NCBI GenBank assembly: GCA_001564135.1
Contig: LKNH01000014.1
Span: 1 to 19,203 of the forward strand
DNA from: Halobacteriaceae archaeon Tc-Br11_E2g27
GTDB taxonomy: Archaea > Halobacteriota > Halobacteria > Halobacteriales > Haloarculaceae
Length of the DNA stretch: 19,203 nt
Direction: 5' to 3'
A program made the position numbers and the translations under genes. The notes beneath the pieces are model-generated. The model saw only the letters and a program-made list of their open reading frames with translations. It searched no databases and had not been told where the DNA came from. Shown one piece after another: positions 1-6,699 of the stretch (position 1 is its first letter; every line of letters begins with the position of its first letter).

Positions 1-537
1 GATTGGCTCACGAAGCTGCTCGGTGGGGGCATCGAGGTCTGCATCTCCAAGGCGGACAAGCCGTTCGAGGGTAGCTATCTTGTCTTCGAGGTCGTGAATC
101 CGTTGTCCAAGCTGTTTGCGTGCGTTACGATACTCCGTCCGGCGCTGTTCGTACGTTTCGAGTCGGTCGACCAGGTCGGCTACCGGCTCTAGTTGCTCGT
201 AGACATGTTCGAAGTGGGAGGTTTTGAACCACCGTTGTTTGAGATGCTCGTTACACTCATCGAAGGTTTCGGCCAGTAGAATATCATCTGCCAACTCCTC
301 GGTAAACTCGGCAATCTGGCTCTGGAACTCGATGTTCGTCTGGAAATCGCCCTCGTCACCGACCACCTGGTCTTCGTAGCGTTCGAGCAGTGCCACGAAG
401 CCGTTGTACGCTTCGGCGAGCTGTTCGAGCTCCTCCTGCCCGAACTCATCGACCTGCTTTTTTGCCTGCTGGAGTTGCTCTTGGGCCTCTTTGAGCCGTG
501 CAACCGGGTCATCCTGTTGTGCGTAATCAGTAGACAT
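1..537 (-). CDS. Coiled-coil protein of unknown function, 3' end cut by window edge
   Basis: The reading frame opens with ATG (MSTDYAQQDDPVARLKEAQE) and stays open for 179 codons to the left edge, so the C-terminus is missing. The visible part is almost entirely charged helix. Residues of about 14-60 and 120-165 are rich in Glu, Gln, Lys and Arg with heptad-like Leu spacing, suggesting two coiled coils. I see no signal peptide, membrane segment or catalytic motif. Its start codon lies inside the last codons of hisI (11-bp overlap), so the two are probably co-transcribed and translationally coupled. That does not by itself imply a role in histidine synthesis. I do not recognise the family with confidence; a structural or scaffold role is only a guess. 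Confidence 0.8.
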   Translation of the reverse strand, partial: MSTDYAQQDDPVARLKEAQEQLQQAKKQVDEFGQEELEQLAEAYNGFVALLERYEDQVVGDEGDFQTNIEFQSQIAEFTEELADDILLAETFDECNEHLKQRWFKTSHFEHVYEQLEPVADLVDRLETYEQRRTEYRNARKQLGQRIHDLEDKIATLERLVRLGDADLDAPTEQLREPI

Positions 538-895
538 CGTCTGGGTCGAAGACCTGTTTGCTCACTTCCTCACCGTCGGCTGTCCGGTAGAAACACGACT
601 CGTAGCCGGTGTGACAGGCACCACCAACCTGTTCGACGAGATACAAAATTGCATCGCCATCACAGTCGACACGGACCTCCTCGACATGCTGGACATGGCC
701 GCTTGAACCGCCTTTCTTCCAGAGTTCATAACGGCTGCGTGAGTAATAATGTGCGACGCCTGTCTCACGTGTGCGCTCGAACGCCTCTTCGGAGACGTAT
801 GCCAGCATTAACACCTCCTGTGTGGTGCTGTCCTGTGCGATTGCCGGAAGTAACCTCTCCTCGTCGAAGGCAAGTTCCGGTGTCTCAACGCTCAT
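527..895 (-). CDS. hisI: Phosphoribosyl-AMP cyclohydrolase
   Basis: HisI opens the purine ring of phosphoribosyl-AMP, the third step of histidine biosynthesis, in the cytoplasm. The 122-residue product has the family landmarks in order: LMLAYVSEEAF, the YYSRSRYELWKKG segment, the metal-binding VDCDGDA, and the paired GGACHTGYESCFYR cysteines. Together these supply the Zn and Mg ligands. It is a stand-alone cyclohydrolase with no fused HisE domain, as usual in archaea. The frame is open further upstream to 994, but that extension covers the TATA box and is not HisI-like. I therefore start at MSVETPEL; an ATG two codons earlier (position 901) is equally possible. The next gene starts inside its stop region. 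Confidence 0.95.
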   Translation of the reverse strand: MSVETPELAFDEERLLPAIAQDSTTQEVLMLAYVSEEAFERTRETGVAHYYSRSRYELWKKGGSSGHVQHVEEVRVDCDGDAILYLVEQVGGACHTGYESCFYRTADGEEVSKQVFDPDDVY

Positions 896-950
896 ACGCA
901 TATCGTAGGCAGTCGCCGGGATAGGTCTTGTCCTCGTTGGCTCCTTTTTA

Positions 951-960
951 CTTATAAATG
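951..960 (-). promoter_or_regulatory. TATA box for hisI
   Basis: On the minus strand CATTTATAAG is a good archaeal TATA element. It predicts a transcript start near 928 and a leader of about 30 nt before the hisI ATG. I see no clear Shine-Dalgarno sequence in that leader. Confidence 0.5.
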
Positions 961-1087
961 ATTGTGGTACACCGAAACAAACGAAGCTCACCATAGTCGA
1001 TATATTCCCGATATGACGGCGTTATACTGGTCTTTTGCCCATTCTCTTGCTCCGCTTTTACTGCTTTCCCTGAGCCGATAACCTATA

Positions 1088-1097
1088 CATTTATATA
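1088..1097 (+). promoter_or_regulatory. TATA box for the thermosome gene
   Basis: The element CATTTATATA is centred about 32 bp before the ATG at 1125, in an AT-rich stretch that stands out from its surroundings. It predicts a transcript with almost no leader, typical of highly expressed haloarchaeal genes. Family knowledge: haloarchaeal chaperonin genes are heat-inducible from such core promoters. No separate operator is visible. Confidence 0.6.
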
Positions 1098-1124
1098 GAA
1101 CCACATACAACCTATCATCTGATT

Positions 1125-2798
1125 ATGAGCCAGCGAATGCAGGGCCAACCAATGATAATTCTCGGTGACGACGCACAGCGGATGAAAGACAAGAGTGCAC
1201 AGGAGCACAACATCGCTGCGGCGCGCGCCGTCGCCGAGTCGGTACGCTCGACGCTCGGCCCGAAGGGCATGGACAAGATGCTCGTCAACTCCCTCGGGGA
1301 TATCGTCGTCACGAACGACGGTGTCACCATCCTTGATGAGATGGATATCGACAACCCGACGGCCGAGATGATTGTCGAAGTCGCTCAGACACAGGAAGAT
1401 GAGGCAGGTGATGGGACGACCTCTGCCGTCGCTATCGCAGGCGAGCTGTTGAAAAACGCCGAAGAACTGCTCGAACAGGATGTCCACCCAACGGCCATCA
1501 TCAAAGGCTTCAGTCAGGCCGCTGAGGAGGCACGTGACGAAATTGACGACATCGCTATCGAGATTGACAGCGATGATGACGAGATTCTCCGCCAGGTCGC
1601 TCAGACGGCGATGACCGGCAAAGGTGCAGAACAGCACAAAGACCAGCTTTCCGAGCTTATTGTGGACGCTGCACAGGCTGTCACGGTCGATGCTGACGAT
1701 GGCTCGACCATCGTTGACCTTGCTTTCCTGAAAATCGAAACGCAGACTGGCGACACTGCCGAGGCATCCGAACTACTCAACGGCGCTGTCATCAGCAAGG
1801 ACCCAGTGCACGAGGACATGGCGACGGATATCGAGGACGCCTCGTTCCTCGTCACGGATACGGCCCTCGAACTCACGGAGACCGAAGCCGACGCACAGGT
1901 CAACGTCACTGACCCATCACAGCTCCAGAACTTCCTCGACCAGGAGGAGGCCGAACTCCGCGAACTTGTCGACAACATCGTCGATGTTGGCGCGGATGTC
2001 GTCATCTGCCAGAAAGGCATCGACGACATGGTCCAGCATTATCTCGCCAAGGAGGGCATTCTGGCGCTTCGCCGCGTCAAACGCTCCGACATCGAGTTCC
2101 TTCGTGAGGTGCTCGGTGCCGACATCGCCTCGGACCTCGACAACGTCACCGAAGAGTTCCTCGGTCAGGGCTCCATCGAACGTGACGAGGACGAAGAACT
2201 GTTCTACATCGAAGGCAGCAACGACAACGCCCACGGCGTCACGCTCCTCCTGCGTGGCTCGACCGAACACGTCGTCGACGAACTCGAACGCGGCGTTCAG
2301 GACGCACTCGATGTCGTCGGAACCGCCATCAGCACCGGTGAAGTGCTCCCCGGTGGCGGCGCACCCGAAATCGAGGTTGCTCGCCGGCTGCGCCAGTATG
2401 CAGATGGCGTCAGCGGCCGCGAACAGCTTGCTGTTGAGGCGTTTGCCGACGCACTGGAAGTCGTTCCACGCGTCCTCGCCGAGAACGCTGGCTACGACAG
2501 CATCGATACGCTCGTCGACCTTCGTGCAGCCCACAGTGACGGACAGACCAACGCTGGCCTGAACGTCCACAGCGGCGAGATTGAGGATACCTTCGAGGCT
2601 GGTGTGGTCGAGACGCCACACGCCAAACGACAGGCGCTCGTCTCTGCCGGTGAAGCCGCCAACCTCGTCCTCAAAATTGACGATATCATCTCCGCTGGCG
2701 ACCTCTCCACCGAAGGTGAGGAAGACCCTGAAGGCGGAATGGGCGGCGGCATGGGTGGCATGGGCGGTATGGGTGGCGGCATGGGCGGCATGATGTAA
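1125..2798 (+). CDS. Thermosome subunit (group II chaperonin, CCT/TCP-1 family)
   Basis: This is a subunit of the double-ring ATP-driven chaperonin that folds cytosolic proteins. The 557-residue length matches haloarchaeal Cct subunits. The equatorial ATP site is clear: LGPKGMDKM at residues 44-52, NDGVT at 64-68 and GDGTTS at 95-100, the last holding the catalytic Asp. The second half of the equatorial domain carries the conserved GGGAPE loop. The C-terminus ends in a Gly/Met repeat tail (about residue 537 onward), which projects into the folding cavity in this family. Overall sequence looks close to Haloferax Cct2/ThsB, but haloarchaea carry two or three paralogues, so I do not assign a specific subunit name. 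It is a single-gene unit with its own promoter. Confidence 0.97.
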   Translation: MSQRMQGQPMIILGDDAQRMKDKSAQEHNIAAARAVAESVRSTLGPKGMDKMLVNSLGDIVVTNDGVTILDEMDIDNPTAEMIVEVAQTQEDEAGDGTTSAVAIAGELLKNAEELLEQDVHPTAIIKGFSQAAEEARDEIDDIAIEIDSDDDEILRQVAQTAMTGKGAEQHKDQLSELIVDAAQAVTVDADDGSTIVDLAFLKIETQTGDTAEASELLNGAVISKDPVHEDMATDIEDASFLVTDTALELTETEADAQVNVTDPSQLQNFLDQEEAELRELVDNIVDVGADVVICQKGIDDMVQHYLAKEGILALRRVKRSDIEFLREVLGADIASDLDNVTEEFLGQGSIERDEDEELFYIEGSNDNAHGVTLLLRGSTEHVVDELERGVQDALDVVGTAISTGEVLPGGGAPEIEVARRLRQYADGVSGREQLAVEAFADALEVVPRVLAENAGYDSIDTLVDLRAAHSDGQTNAGLNVHSGEIEDTFEAGVVETPHAKRQALVSAGEAANLVLKIDDIISAGDLSTEGEEDPEGGMGGGMGGMGGMGGGMGGMM

Positions 2799-2832
2799 CT
2801 GCCGGTCAGCCACGCTCACCGCTATCGATTGG

Positions 2833-2840
2833 TATTTTTT
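2833..2840 (+). terminator. T-rich terminator after the thermosome gene
   Basis: A TATTTTTT run begins about 35 nt after the thermosome stop, in the 64-bp gap before the convergent zinc-finger gene. Archaeal polymerase terminates at such U-tracts without needing a hairpin. Confidence 0.45.
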
Positions 2841-2862
2841 CACCCTGTTTCCGAGCGCTCTT

Positions 2863-3756
2863 TTACTGCGGTTTTGAGACGAACGTCGACCCGGAGACCG
2901 TAATTCGCAGGTCGAATACCTGCTTGAGAATGTTGAGAGTCGATTCCTCTCGCGGACTCGGGTTGACATAATAATGAGACAGCGCGTTCGCCTGTTTCAG
3001 GCGGCCGGTCAGCGCGTGGAGGAACTTGAACACCATCTCGACATCGAACATCTGGATAATCTCTTCGAGGATATCTACCTCGACGGAGAGTTTCCCCTGT
3101 GCGTTTTCGTACTCCTGTATCACTCGTGAAATCGTCTCACCCAGTCCACCAAGGCCGAGTTTCTTGTCGAGTTTGACGATTTCGAGTGGAATATCACTAA
3201 AGTCGATATCTTCGACGCCGGCGAGTGGGTCGTCGGTCGTCGTAATGATAACCGTCGAGGCGGGCCAGTTGTTCAACTCGTCGTTGAGCAATCGGAGTCG
3301 CTGTGCGGGGTTGGTCGTGACGATGACGACGATATCACCCGGCGAAAGAAAATGAATACGAGCGTTGTTCGCCCCAGTACTTTCGGCCCCGCCGAGTACC
3401 AGCACGCTGCCGGTGCCGTTGATATCGTCGGCGACGTGTTTGCCCGATTCGAGCAGCGGGCTGACGTGTTCGAACAGGTGGTCCTGAAACGCCTCGATAC
3501 ACCGGTCGCGTTCGTGATGCTGGCCGGTTGCATCGCAGTACGGACAGGACCATTGTCGCTGTATCCCGTCGTCGGAGAGCTGTGACTGGTGGTGCTCGAT
3601 AATGTGTGATTTAATATTGGTGGCCGTTGCTTCACGACGTGCCGACCAGACCGTATAATCGCAGTGGCGACACCGCCAGCGATGAACCATTGGTTTGTCT
3701 GTGTTCCGTGGGAATATTATAGATTCGCATTTGTGACAGTTCGCGAAGTCGTGCAT
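2863..3756 (-). CDS. Zinc-finger protein with degenerate RecA/KaiC-like domain
   Basis: The 297-residue protein has two parts. Residues 1-100 are a Cys/His-rich head with CX2C pairs at 7/10, 29/32 and 71/74 and HX3H pairs at 51/55 and 93/97. The last two units share the spacing CX2C-X18-HX3H and look like an internal duplication. From about residue 115 it resembles the haloarchaeal RecA/KaiC/RAD55-like signalling proteins (DUF7504-like). It has a strand-rich GSVLVLGG start, DIVVIVTTNPAQRLRLLNDE, and a KaiC-like FKFLHALTGRLKQA segment. No Walker A P-loop is visible, so ATPase activity is doubtful. I infer a soluble regulatory or signalling role. The ATG lies 27 bp from a TATA box shared with the divergent transporter, suggesting a leaderless mRNA. 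Confidence 0.8.
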   Translation of the reverse strand: MHDFANCHKCESIIFPRNTDKPMVHRWRCRHCDYTVWSARREATATNIKSHIIEHHQSQLSDDGIQRQWSCPYCDATGQHHERDRCIEAFQDHLFEHVSPLLESGKHVADDINGTGSVLVLGGAESTGANNARIHFLSPGDIVVIVTTNPAQRLRLLNDELNNWPASTVIITTTDDPLAGVEDIDFSDIPLEIVKLDKKLGLGGLGETISRVIQEYENAQGKLSVEVDILEEIIQMFDVEMVFKFLHALTGRLKQANALSHYYVNPSPREESTLNILKQVFDLRITVSGSTFVSKPQ

Positions 3757-3779
3757 TCCACGCGAGCCAGGCCCGAGCG

Positions 3780-3786
3780 TTTAAAT
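3780..3786. promoter_or_regulatory. Shared divergent TATA box
   Basis: TTTAAAT contains the self-complementary hexamer TTTAAA, and no other AT-rich element exists in the 55-bp gap. Its centre is about 27 bp from the minus-strand ATG at 3756 and about 29 bp from the plus-strand ATG at 3812. One TATA box could therefore direct leaderless transcripts in both directions. Confidence 0.6.
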
Positions 3787-3791
3787 CAGAT

Positions 3792-3803
3792 ACTGGAACC
3801 AGT
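3792..3803. promoter_or_regulatory. Possible operator between the TATA box and the transporter start
   Basis: ACTGGAACCAGT is an inverted repeat with perfect 5-bp arms and an AA spacer. It sits between the shared TATA box and the transporter ATG, where a bound protein would block polymerase on that side only. No regulator is identified. Confidence 0.35.
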
Positions 3804-3811
3804 CTCTCCGG

Positions 3812-5083
3812 ATGGTCTCGACGGGAAGCGATGGTGTCCTGACCGAACCGACAGCCTCGCTTTCGCCCGCGGTTATCGGGTCGGCGGAAGGGGCGCTCGT
3901 GACGGTGGTGTTTGTCCTCGCCGGTATCACCCTTGGCACACTTAGCGGGCTTGTTCCAGGCCTGCACGCGAACAACTTTGCCCTGCTGCTTGCCGCTGGC
4001 GCACCGGCGATTCCAGCGGACCCAGTTAACGTCGGTGCGGCGATGCTGGCGGCTGGCGTTACTCATACCTTTCTCGACGTCGTGCCGACGCTGGCGCTCG
4101 GGGTTCCGGACCCAATCCTTGCCCCGACAGCACTACCTGGCCACAAACTCGTCCTGGAGGGACGGGGGCGAGAGGCACTCAGGTTGTCGGCACTCGGCAG
4201 TGCGCTTGCTGTTGCGTTTGCGGTGCCGCTTGCGATTCCAATCACCCTGCTGATGGAGCGAACCTATCCTACGATAGCCGACAACATCACGCTCTTTCTC
4301 GGGACCGTTTCGTTTTTGCTCGTCGTGACGGAACGGACGATGGTCGCCCGTGCAGGCGGGGCGATTGCGTTGCTAGGAAGTGGCGCGCTTGGCGTTCTCA
4401 CACTCGATGTCGAAACTGGCGGTGTCTTTCCCGCCGGTGATATGCTCGTCCCGCTGTTCTGTGGGCTGTTCGGGGCACCGATTCTTATCGAAGCCCTCTC
4501 TGGTGAGGGGGTGCCGCCACAGGAACGGGGAACCGTCACGACAGCGCCGTGGGTAATTATCGTTGTTGCCCTGCTCGGGACACTTGCCGGTGCGTTCGTG
4601 GGCTATCTCCCCGCAATTTCCGGCGCAATTGCTGCTTCGGCTGTGCTCGTTGTCCTTCCCTACCGTGGTCCGCGGTCGTTTATTGTCGCTTCAAGCGGGG
4701 TGAGTACGGCGAACACGGTCTTTGCGCTATTCGCGCTCGTTGCGATGGGGACGCCACGGACAGGTGTGCTGGTTGCTGTTGAGGATGCAGGCGTCCCCCA
4801 TGACCTGCCCGTGTTGCTCGGAAGCGTCGCCATCGCCGCCGGATTTGGATTCATTCTTGTGGTGTCGATTGGCGACCGCTATCTGGCGTTTGTCGGCTCG
4901 CTCGATAATTTTTTCCTCTCGGTTGGAATTCTCTGCTTTCTCTGCCTGTTAGTGGGTGGATTCACCGGCGTTGTCGGATTAGTTGTCCTCGCTGCGAGCA
5001 CGCTTGTTGGGCTTGTCCCGGCGCAGTTTGGCTCGCGGCGAATGACCTGTATGGGGGTGTTGTTAGTTCCGATTATGGTCTGA
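3812..5083 (+). CDS. TctA/DUF112-type integral membrane transporter
   Basis: The 423-residue protein is almost entirely hydrophobic, with roughly ten to twelve membrane spans. The segment ITLGTLSGLVPGLHANN (about residues 40-56) matches the glycine-rich signature of the tripartite tricarboxylate transporter large subunit TctA. A second similar loop, VGYLPAISGAIAAS, occurs in the second half, as in that duplicated fold. Bacterial TctA is about 500 residues and works with TctB and a periplasmic TctC. Neither partner is present here, as is common for archaeal DUF112 proteins, so the substrate and energy coupling are unknown. The start is set by the upstream TATA box. The gene ends 3 bp from the stop of the convergent membrane gene. 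Confidence 0.85.
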   Translation: MVSTGSDGVLTEPTASLSPAVIGSAEGALVTVVFVLAGITLGTLSGLVPGLHANNFALLLAAGAPAIPADPVNVGAAMLAAGVTHTFLDVVPTLALGVPDPILAPTALPGHKLVLEGRGREALRLSALGSALAVAFAVPLAIPITLLMERTYPTIADNITLFLGTVSFLLVVTERTMVARAGGAIALLGSGALGVLTLDVETGGVFPAGDMLVPLFCGLFGAPILIEALSGEGVPPQERGTVTTAPWVIIVVALLGTLAGAFVGYLPAISGAIAASAVLVVLPYRGPRSFIVASSGVSTANTVFALFALVAMGTPRTGVLVAVEDAGVPHDLPVLLGSVAIAAGFGFILVVSIGDRYLAFVGSLDNFFLSVGILCFLCLLVGGFTGVVGLVVLAASTLVGLVPAQFGSRRMTCMGVLLVPIMV

Positions 5084-5093
5084 AACTCAGACC
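5077..5093. terminator. Hairpin spanning both convergent stop codons
   Basis: GGTCTGA-AAC-TCAGACC has perfect 7-bp arms and a 3-nt loop. The left arm ends with the TGA of the transporter gene, and the right arm begins with the complement of the TGA of the opposing gene. It could act as a two-way transcript end or stabiliser, although no long T-tract follows. Confidence 0.45.
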
Positions 5094-5689
5094 TGCGTGC
5101 TCAAAAAACCACCAAGCGCGCCGAGCAAGCCGGGATAGGCGATACCTGCAAGCACGACCCCTTCGAGAAAGAGCGGGCTGATAGCGGCGCCGTTGTCGCT
5201 CAGAGTGAACACGAACGTGCCGAGCAGTGCGACAACGACTGCGCCGAGCACGAGACTTGCTCCGGCGACAGCACCCTGTACGCCATCAACTGCGCCAACT
5301 CGTCGTGCAACGACGAATCCGGCGACCAGAAACGCCACGACGGGTATGAGGTGGTAAACGAGTGCTGGTGCGGCAAGGTCAACCAGTTCGGCAGTTGCGC
5401 CATCCCCGGTGACGAGGTTAAATTCGTGTTCGGCGAGTCCAGCGAAGAAATCTTCGAGTACGCCGGCATCTTCGTCCCGCTCGATGACGAGTTCGGCGTT
5501 GACAAACTGGGCGTTGTAATAGACCCAGCCCGCGGATGCGAGCAAGTCATCGAAGATGCTGTCTGACTCTGCGATAGCGACGACGACGAGCGTGACGAGG
5601 TAGCCAGTGACGACGGAGAGTGCACCAGCGATTGCGCCAGTGACGACGGGAACCTCGACCGGTCCGACCTGTTGTGGGCGTATTGACAT
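5087..5689 (-). CDS. Haloarchaeal membrane protein of unknown function
   Basis: This 200-residue protein has four likely membrane spans: about residues 15-40, 108-130, 137-160 and 172-196. A hydrophilic, acidic loop of about 65 residues (about 41-105) follows the first span. The first span begins with a Gly/Ala-rich VTGAIAGALSVVTGYLV stretch, and the C-terminal spans are also small-residue rich. I see no catalytic or transporter motif and do not recognise the family with certainty; it resembles conserved hypothetical membrane proteins restricted to haloarchaea. A weak TATA-like ACTTACCC (minus strand, about 5712-5719) lies 27 bp before the ATG, fitting a leaderless mRNA. It converges on the TctA-like gene with only 3 bp between stop codons. 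Confidence 0.8.
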   Translation of the reverse strand: MSIRPQQVGPVEVPVVTGAIAGALSVVTGYLVTLVVVAIAESDSIFDDLLASAGWVYYNAQFVNAELVIERDEDAGVLEDFFAGLAEHEFNLVTGDGATAELVDLAAPALVYHLIPVVAFLVAGFVVARRVGAVDGVQGAVAGASLVLGAVVVALLGTFVFTLSDNGAAISPLFLEGVVLAGIAYPGLLGALGGFLSTQV

Positions 5690-5730
5690 CGTTAAACAGA
5701 GTGCGGCTGTGGGTAAGTGTCTGGTGGCTC

Positions 5731-5745
5731 ACCGAGCATCTCGGT
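5731..5745. repeat. Small inverted repeat in a divergent intergenic region
   Basis: ACCGAG-CAT-CTCGGT is a perfect 6-bp-arm inverted repeat, 41 bp before the small ORF at 5786. It could be a regulator site or a chance hairpin. Confidence 0.3.
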
Positions 5746-5785
5746 AACTCGAAACACACATTCGTTCTGGCGCTAACTGGCGGGC

Positions 5786-5977
5786 ATGAGCGGCGAGCTG
5801 CCATCGGACCTGCCGGATGATATTCCCGAGAAATACCGGGAGCGAGCGCGAGAACTGCAGTACCAGATTCTGTTGCTCGAAGCACGGCTCGAATCGGCAA
5901 ACTTTGAGGATAAGGAGGCATATCGACGAAAGCTCAACGAGAAGAAAGGCGAGTTCGACCTGTTGCGGCGGTTGTAA
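5786..5977 (+). CDS. Small helical protein, 63 residues
   Basis: The product starts MSGELPSDLPDDIPEKYRER and then is one long charged helix: LQYQILLLEARLESANFEDKE followed by a Lys/Arg-rich end. Leu spacing suggests a short coiled coil that could dimerise. Acidic composition and codon use match neighbouring genes, which argues that it is real. I do not recognise a named family; small proteins of this kind are common in haloarchaea. The next 458 bp hold no intact gene. Directly upstream, CTGGCG occurs twice, 10 bp apart (5767-5772 and 5777-5782). Confidence 0.65.
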   Translation: MSGELPSDLPDDIPEKYRERARELQYQILLLEARLESANFEDKEAYRRKLNEKKGEFDLLRRL

Positions 5978-6100
5978 TCTCGCCCATTGGACTCTTTAAC
6001 GTCCATTTCCGGAGGAATACAGCAAAGTCACGGGCTGGTGACCGAAATCCAGCCTCGTCAATCCATCGCTTGAGATACTCATATAGAGACAGCGCGGAAA

Positions 6101-6120
6101 CCCACGACTGAAGTCGTGGG
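6101..6120. repeat. IS200/IS605-type subterminal hairpin
   Basis: CCCACGACTGAAGTCGTGGG is a perfect 9-bp stem with a 2-nt loop. From family knowledge, this hairpin, read as CCCACGACTTCAGTCGTGGG on the other strand, is characteristic of the ends of haloarchaeal IS200/IS605 and tnpB-only (IS1341-type) elements. Here it lies 90 bp upstream of a tnpB start fragment. Confidence 0.6.
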
Positions 6121-6209
6121 AGAAGCGCGTACAGTCCATGACCCAATCCACAGACTACGACAGAGCCGACTCCCCAACGAATGTGAACCATTAGGACTAC
6201 ATATGAAGT

Positions 6210-6317
6210 ATGGAGAAGCGCCGCACTGTCCCGGTTACACTTGACGTGGACAGTGACATACCGGATCGCTCAATAAACGGGTCAGGTGGGCCGTGGAACT
6301 CTCGCTGTCCTCTATAG
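6210..6317 (+). pseudogene. Start fragment of a tnpB (IS1341-type) gene
   Basis: The frame begins MEKRRTVPVTLDVDSD, which resembles the first 16 residues of haloarchaeal TnpB RNA-guided endonucleases of the tnpB-only type. The similarity then stops and an amber codon follows at 6315-6317, so only the extreme 5' end survives. With the hairpin upstream, this looks like the left end of an element that lost its body and right end by deletion. The identification rests on recall of a short motif and needs an alignment. Confidence 0.4.
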
Positions 6318-6407
6318 AGAATTGATTCAGCACGCAATGGTATTTTCGCACGTCGCAGCGGACAGGGGGCCAAGCGTGCGTATTGACCGATAGGTTCAAC
6401 CCCGTTC

Positions 6408-6422
6408 GTAAGGAATTCTTAC
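6408..6422. promoter_or_regulatory. Palindromic operator candidate for the AbrB/PIN operon
   Basis: GTAAG-GAATT-CTTAC has perfect 5-bp arms and ends 13 bp before the antitoxin ATG, overlapping the likely core promoter. Antitoxins with AbrB-type DNA-binding domains usually repress their own operons at such sites. Confidence 0.45.
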
Positions 6423-6435
6423 ACAGAAAGACAAC

Positions 6436-6699
6436 ATGGCATCTAACAAACCGGAGGTGACCACAGTCACCTCAAAAGGACAGATTACGATACCGAGCAG
6501 CCTCCGAGAGCAGTTTGGGCTGGAGCAGGGGACCAAGCTCATTGTCGTGCCGACAGAGTATGGACTCGTGTTGAAGAAAGTTGACCTGCCCTCAGTCGAA
6601 GAGTTTCAACAGCGGGTGGAAGAACGTGCGAAAGCAGTTGATGTCTCTCCAGAGGACGTGTCCAAGCTCGTCCACGAGGCACGGGGCGATGATGAATGA
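6436..6699 (+). CDS. AbrB/MazE-type antitoxin
   Basis: This 87-residue protein carries an N-terminal SpoVT/AbrB swapped-hairpin domain: VTTVTSKGQITIPSSLREQF at residues 8-27, followed by GLEQGTKLIVVP. That domain dimerises and binds operator DNA. The C-terminal part (about 50-87) is a charged helix (VEEFQQRVEERAKAV, then SKLVHEAR), the segment that usually wraps around and inhibits the toxin. The stop overlaps the toxin start in an ATGA arrangement, so the pair is translationally coupled. A 15-bp palindrome just before the ATG is a likely autoregulatory site. The assignment as antitoxin comes from the domain plus the linked PIN gene. Confidence 0.9.
   Translation: MASNKPEVTTVTSKGQITIPSSLREQFGLEQGTKLIVVPTEYGLVLKKVDLPSVEEFQQRVEERAKAVDVSPEDVSKLVHEARGDDE

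Larger units (their letters stand above)
5978..6435. other. Gene-poor accessory stretch
   Basis: This 458-bp region contains no intact gene that I can support. It holds an IS200/IS605-type hairpin, a very short tnpB start fragment and, just before the antitoxin gene, a palindrome. The remainder shows nothing recognisable. Confidence 0.6.

Noticed and set aside
475..924. A 149-codon plus-strand frame opposite hisI
   Set aside because: Its Arg/His/Cys-rich composition is unlike halophilic proteins; it is a shadow of hisI.
896..994. A 33-residue N-terminal extension of HisI (MVSFVCFGVP...)
   Set aside because: It would place the only good TATA box inside the coding region, and the extra residues are not HisI-like.
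1917..2969. A 350-codon antisense frame across the thermosome gene
   Set aside because: It is a complementary-strand shadow of a strongly conserved gene, with no promoter or family match.
5934..6191. An 85-codon minus-strand frame with protein-like stretches (SLYEYLKRWIDEAGF)
   Set aside because: It reads through the IS hairpin and overlaps the end of the 63-residue gene. It matches no family that I know and is better explained as open by chance.
6391..6402. A GGTTCAACCCC-like string resembling a tRNA T-loop
   Set aside because: No acceptor, D or anticodon stems can be formed around it.
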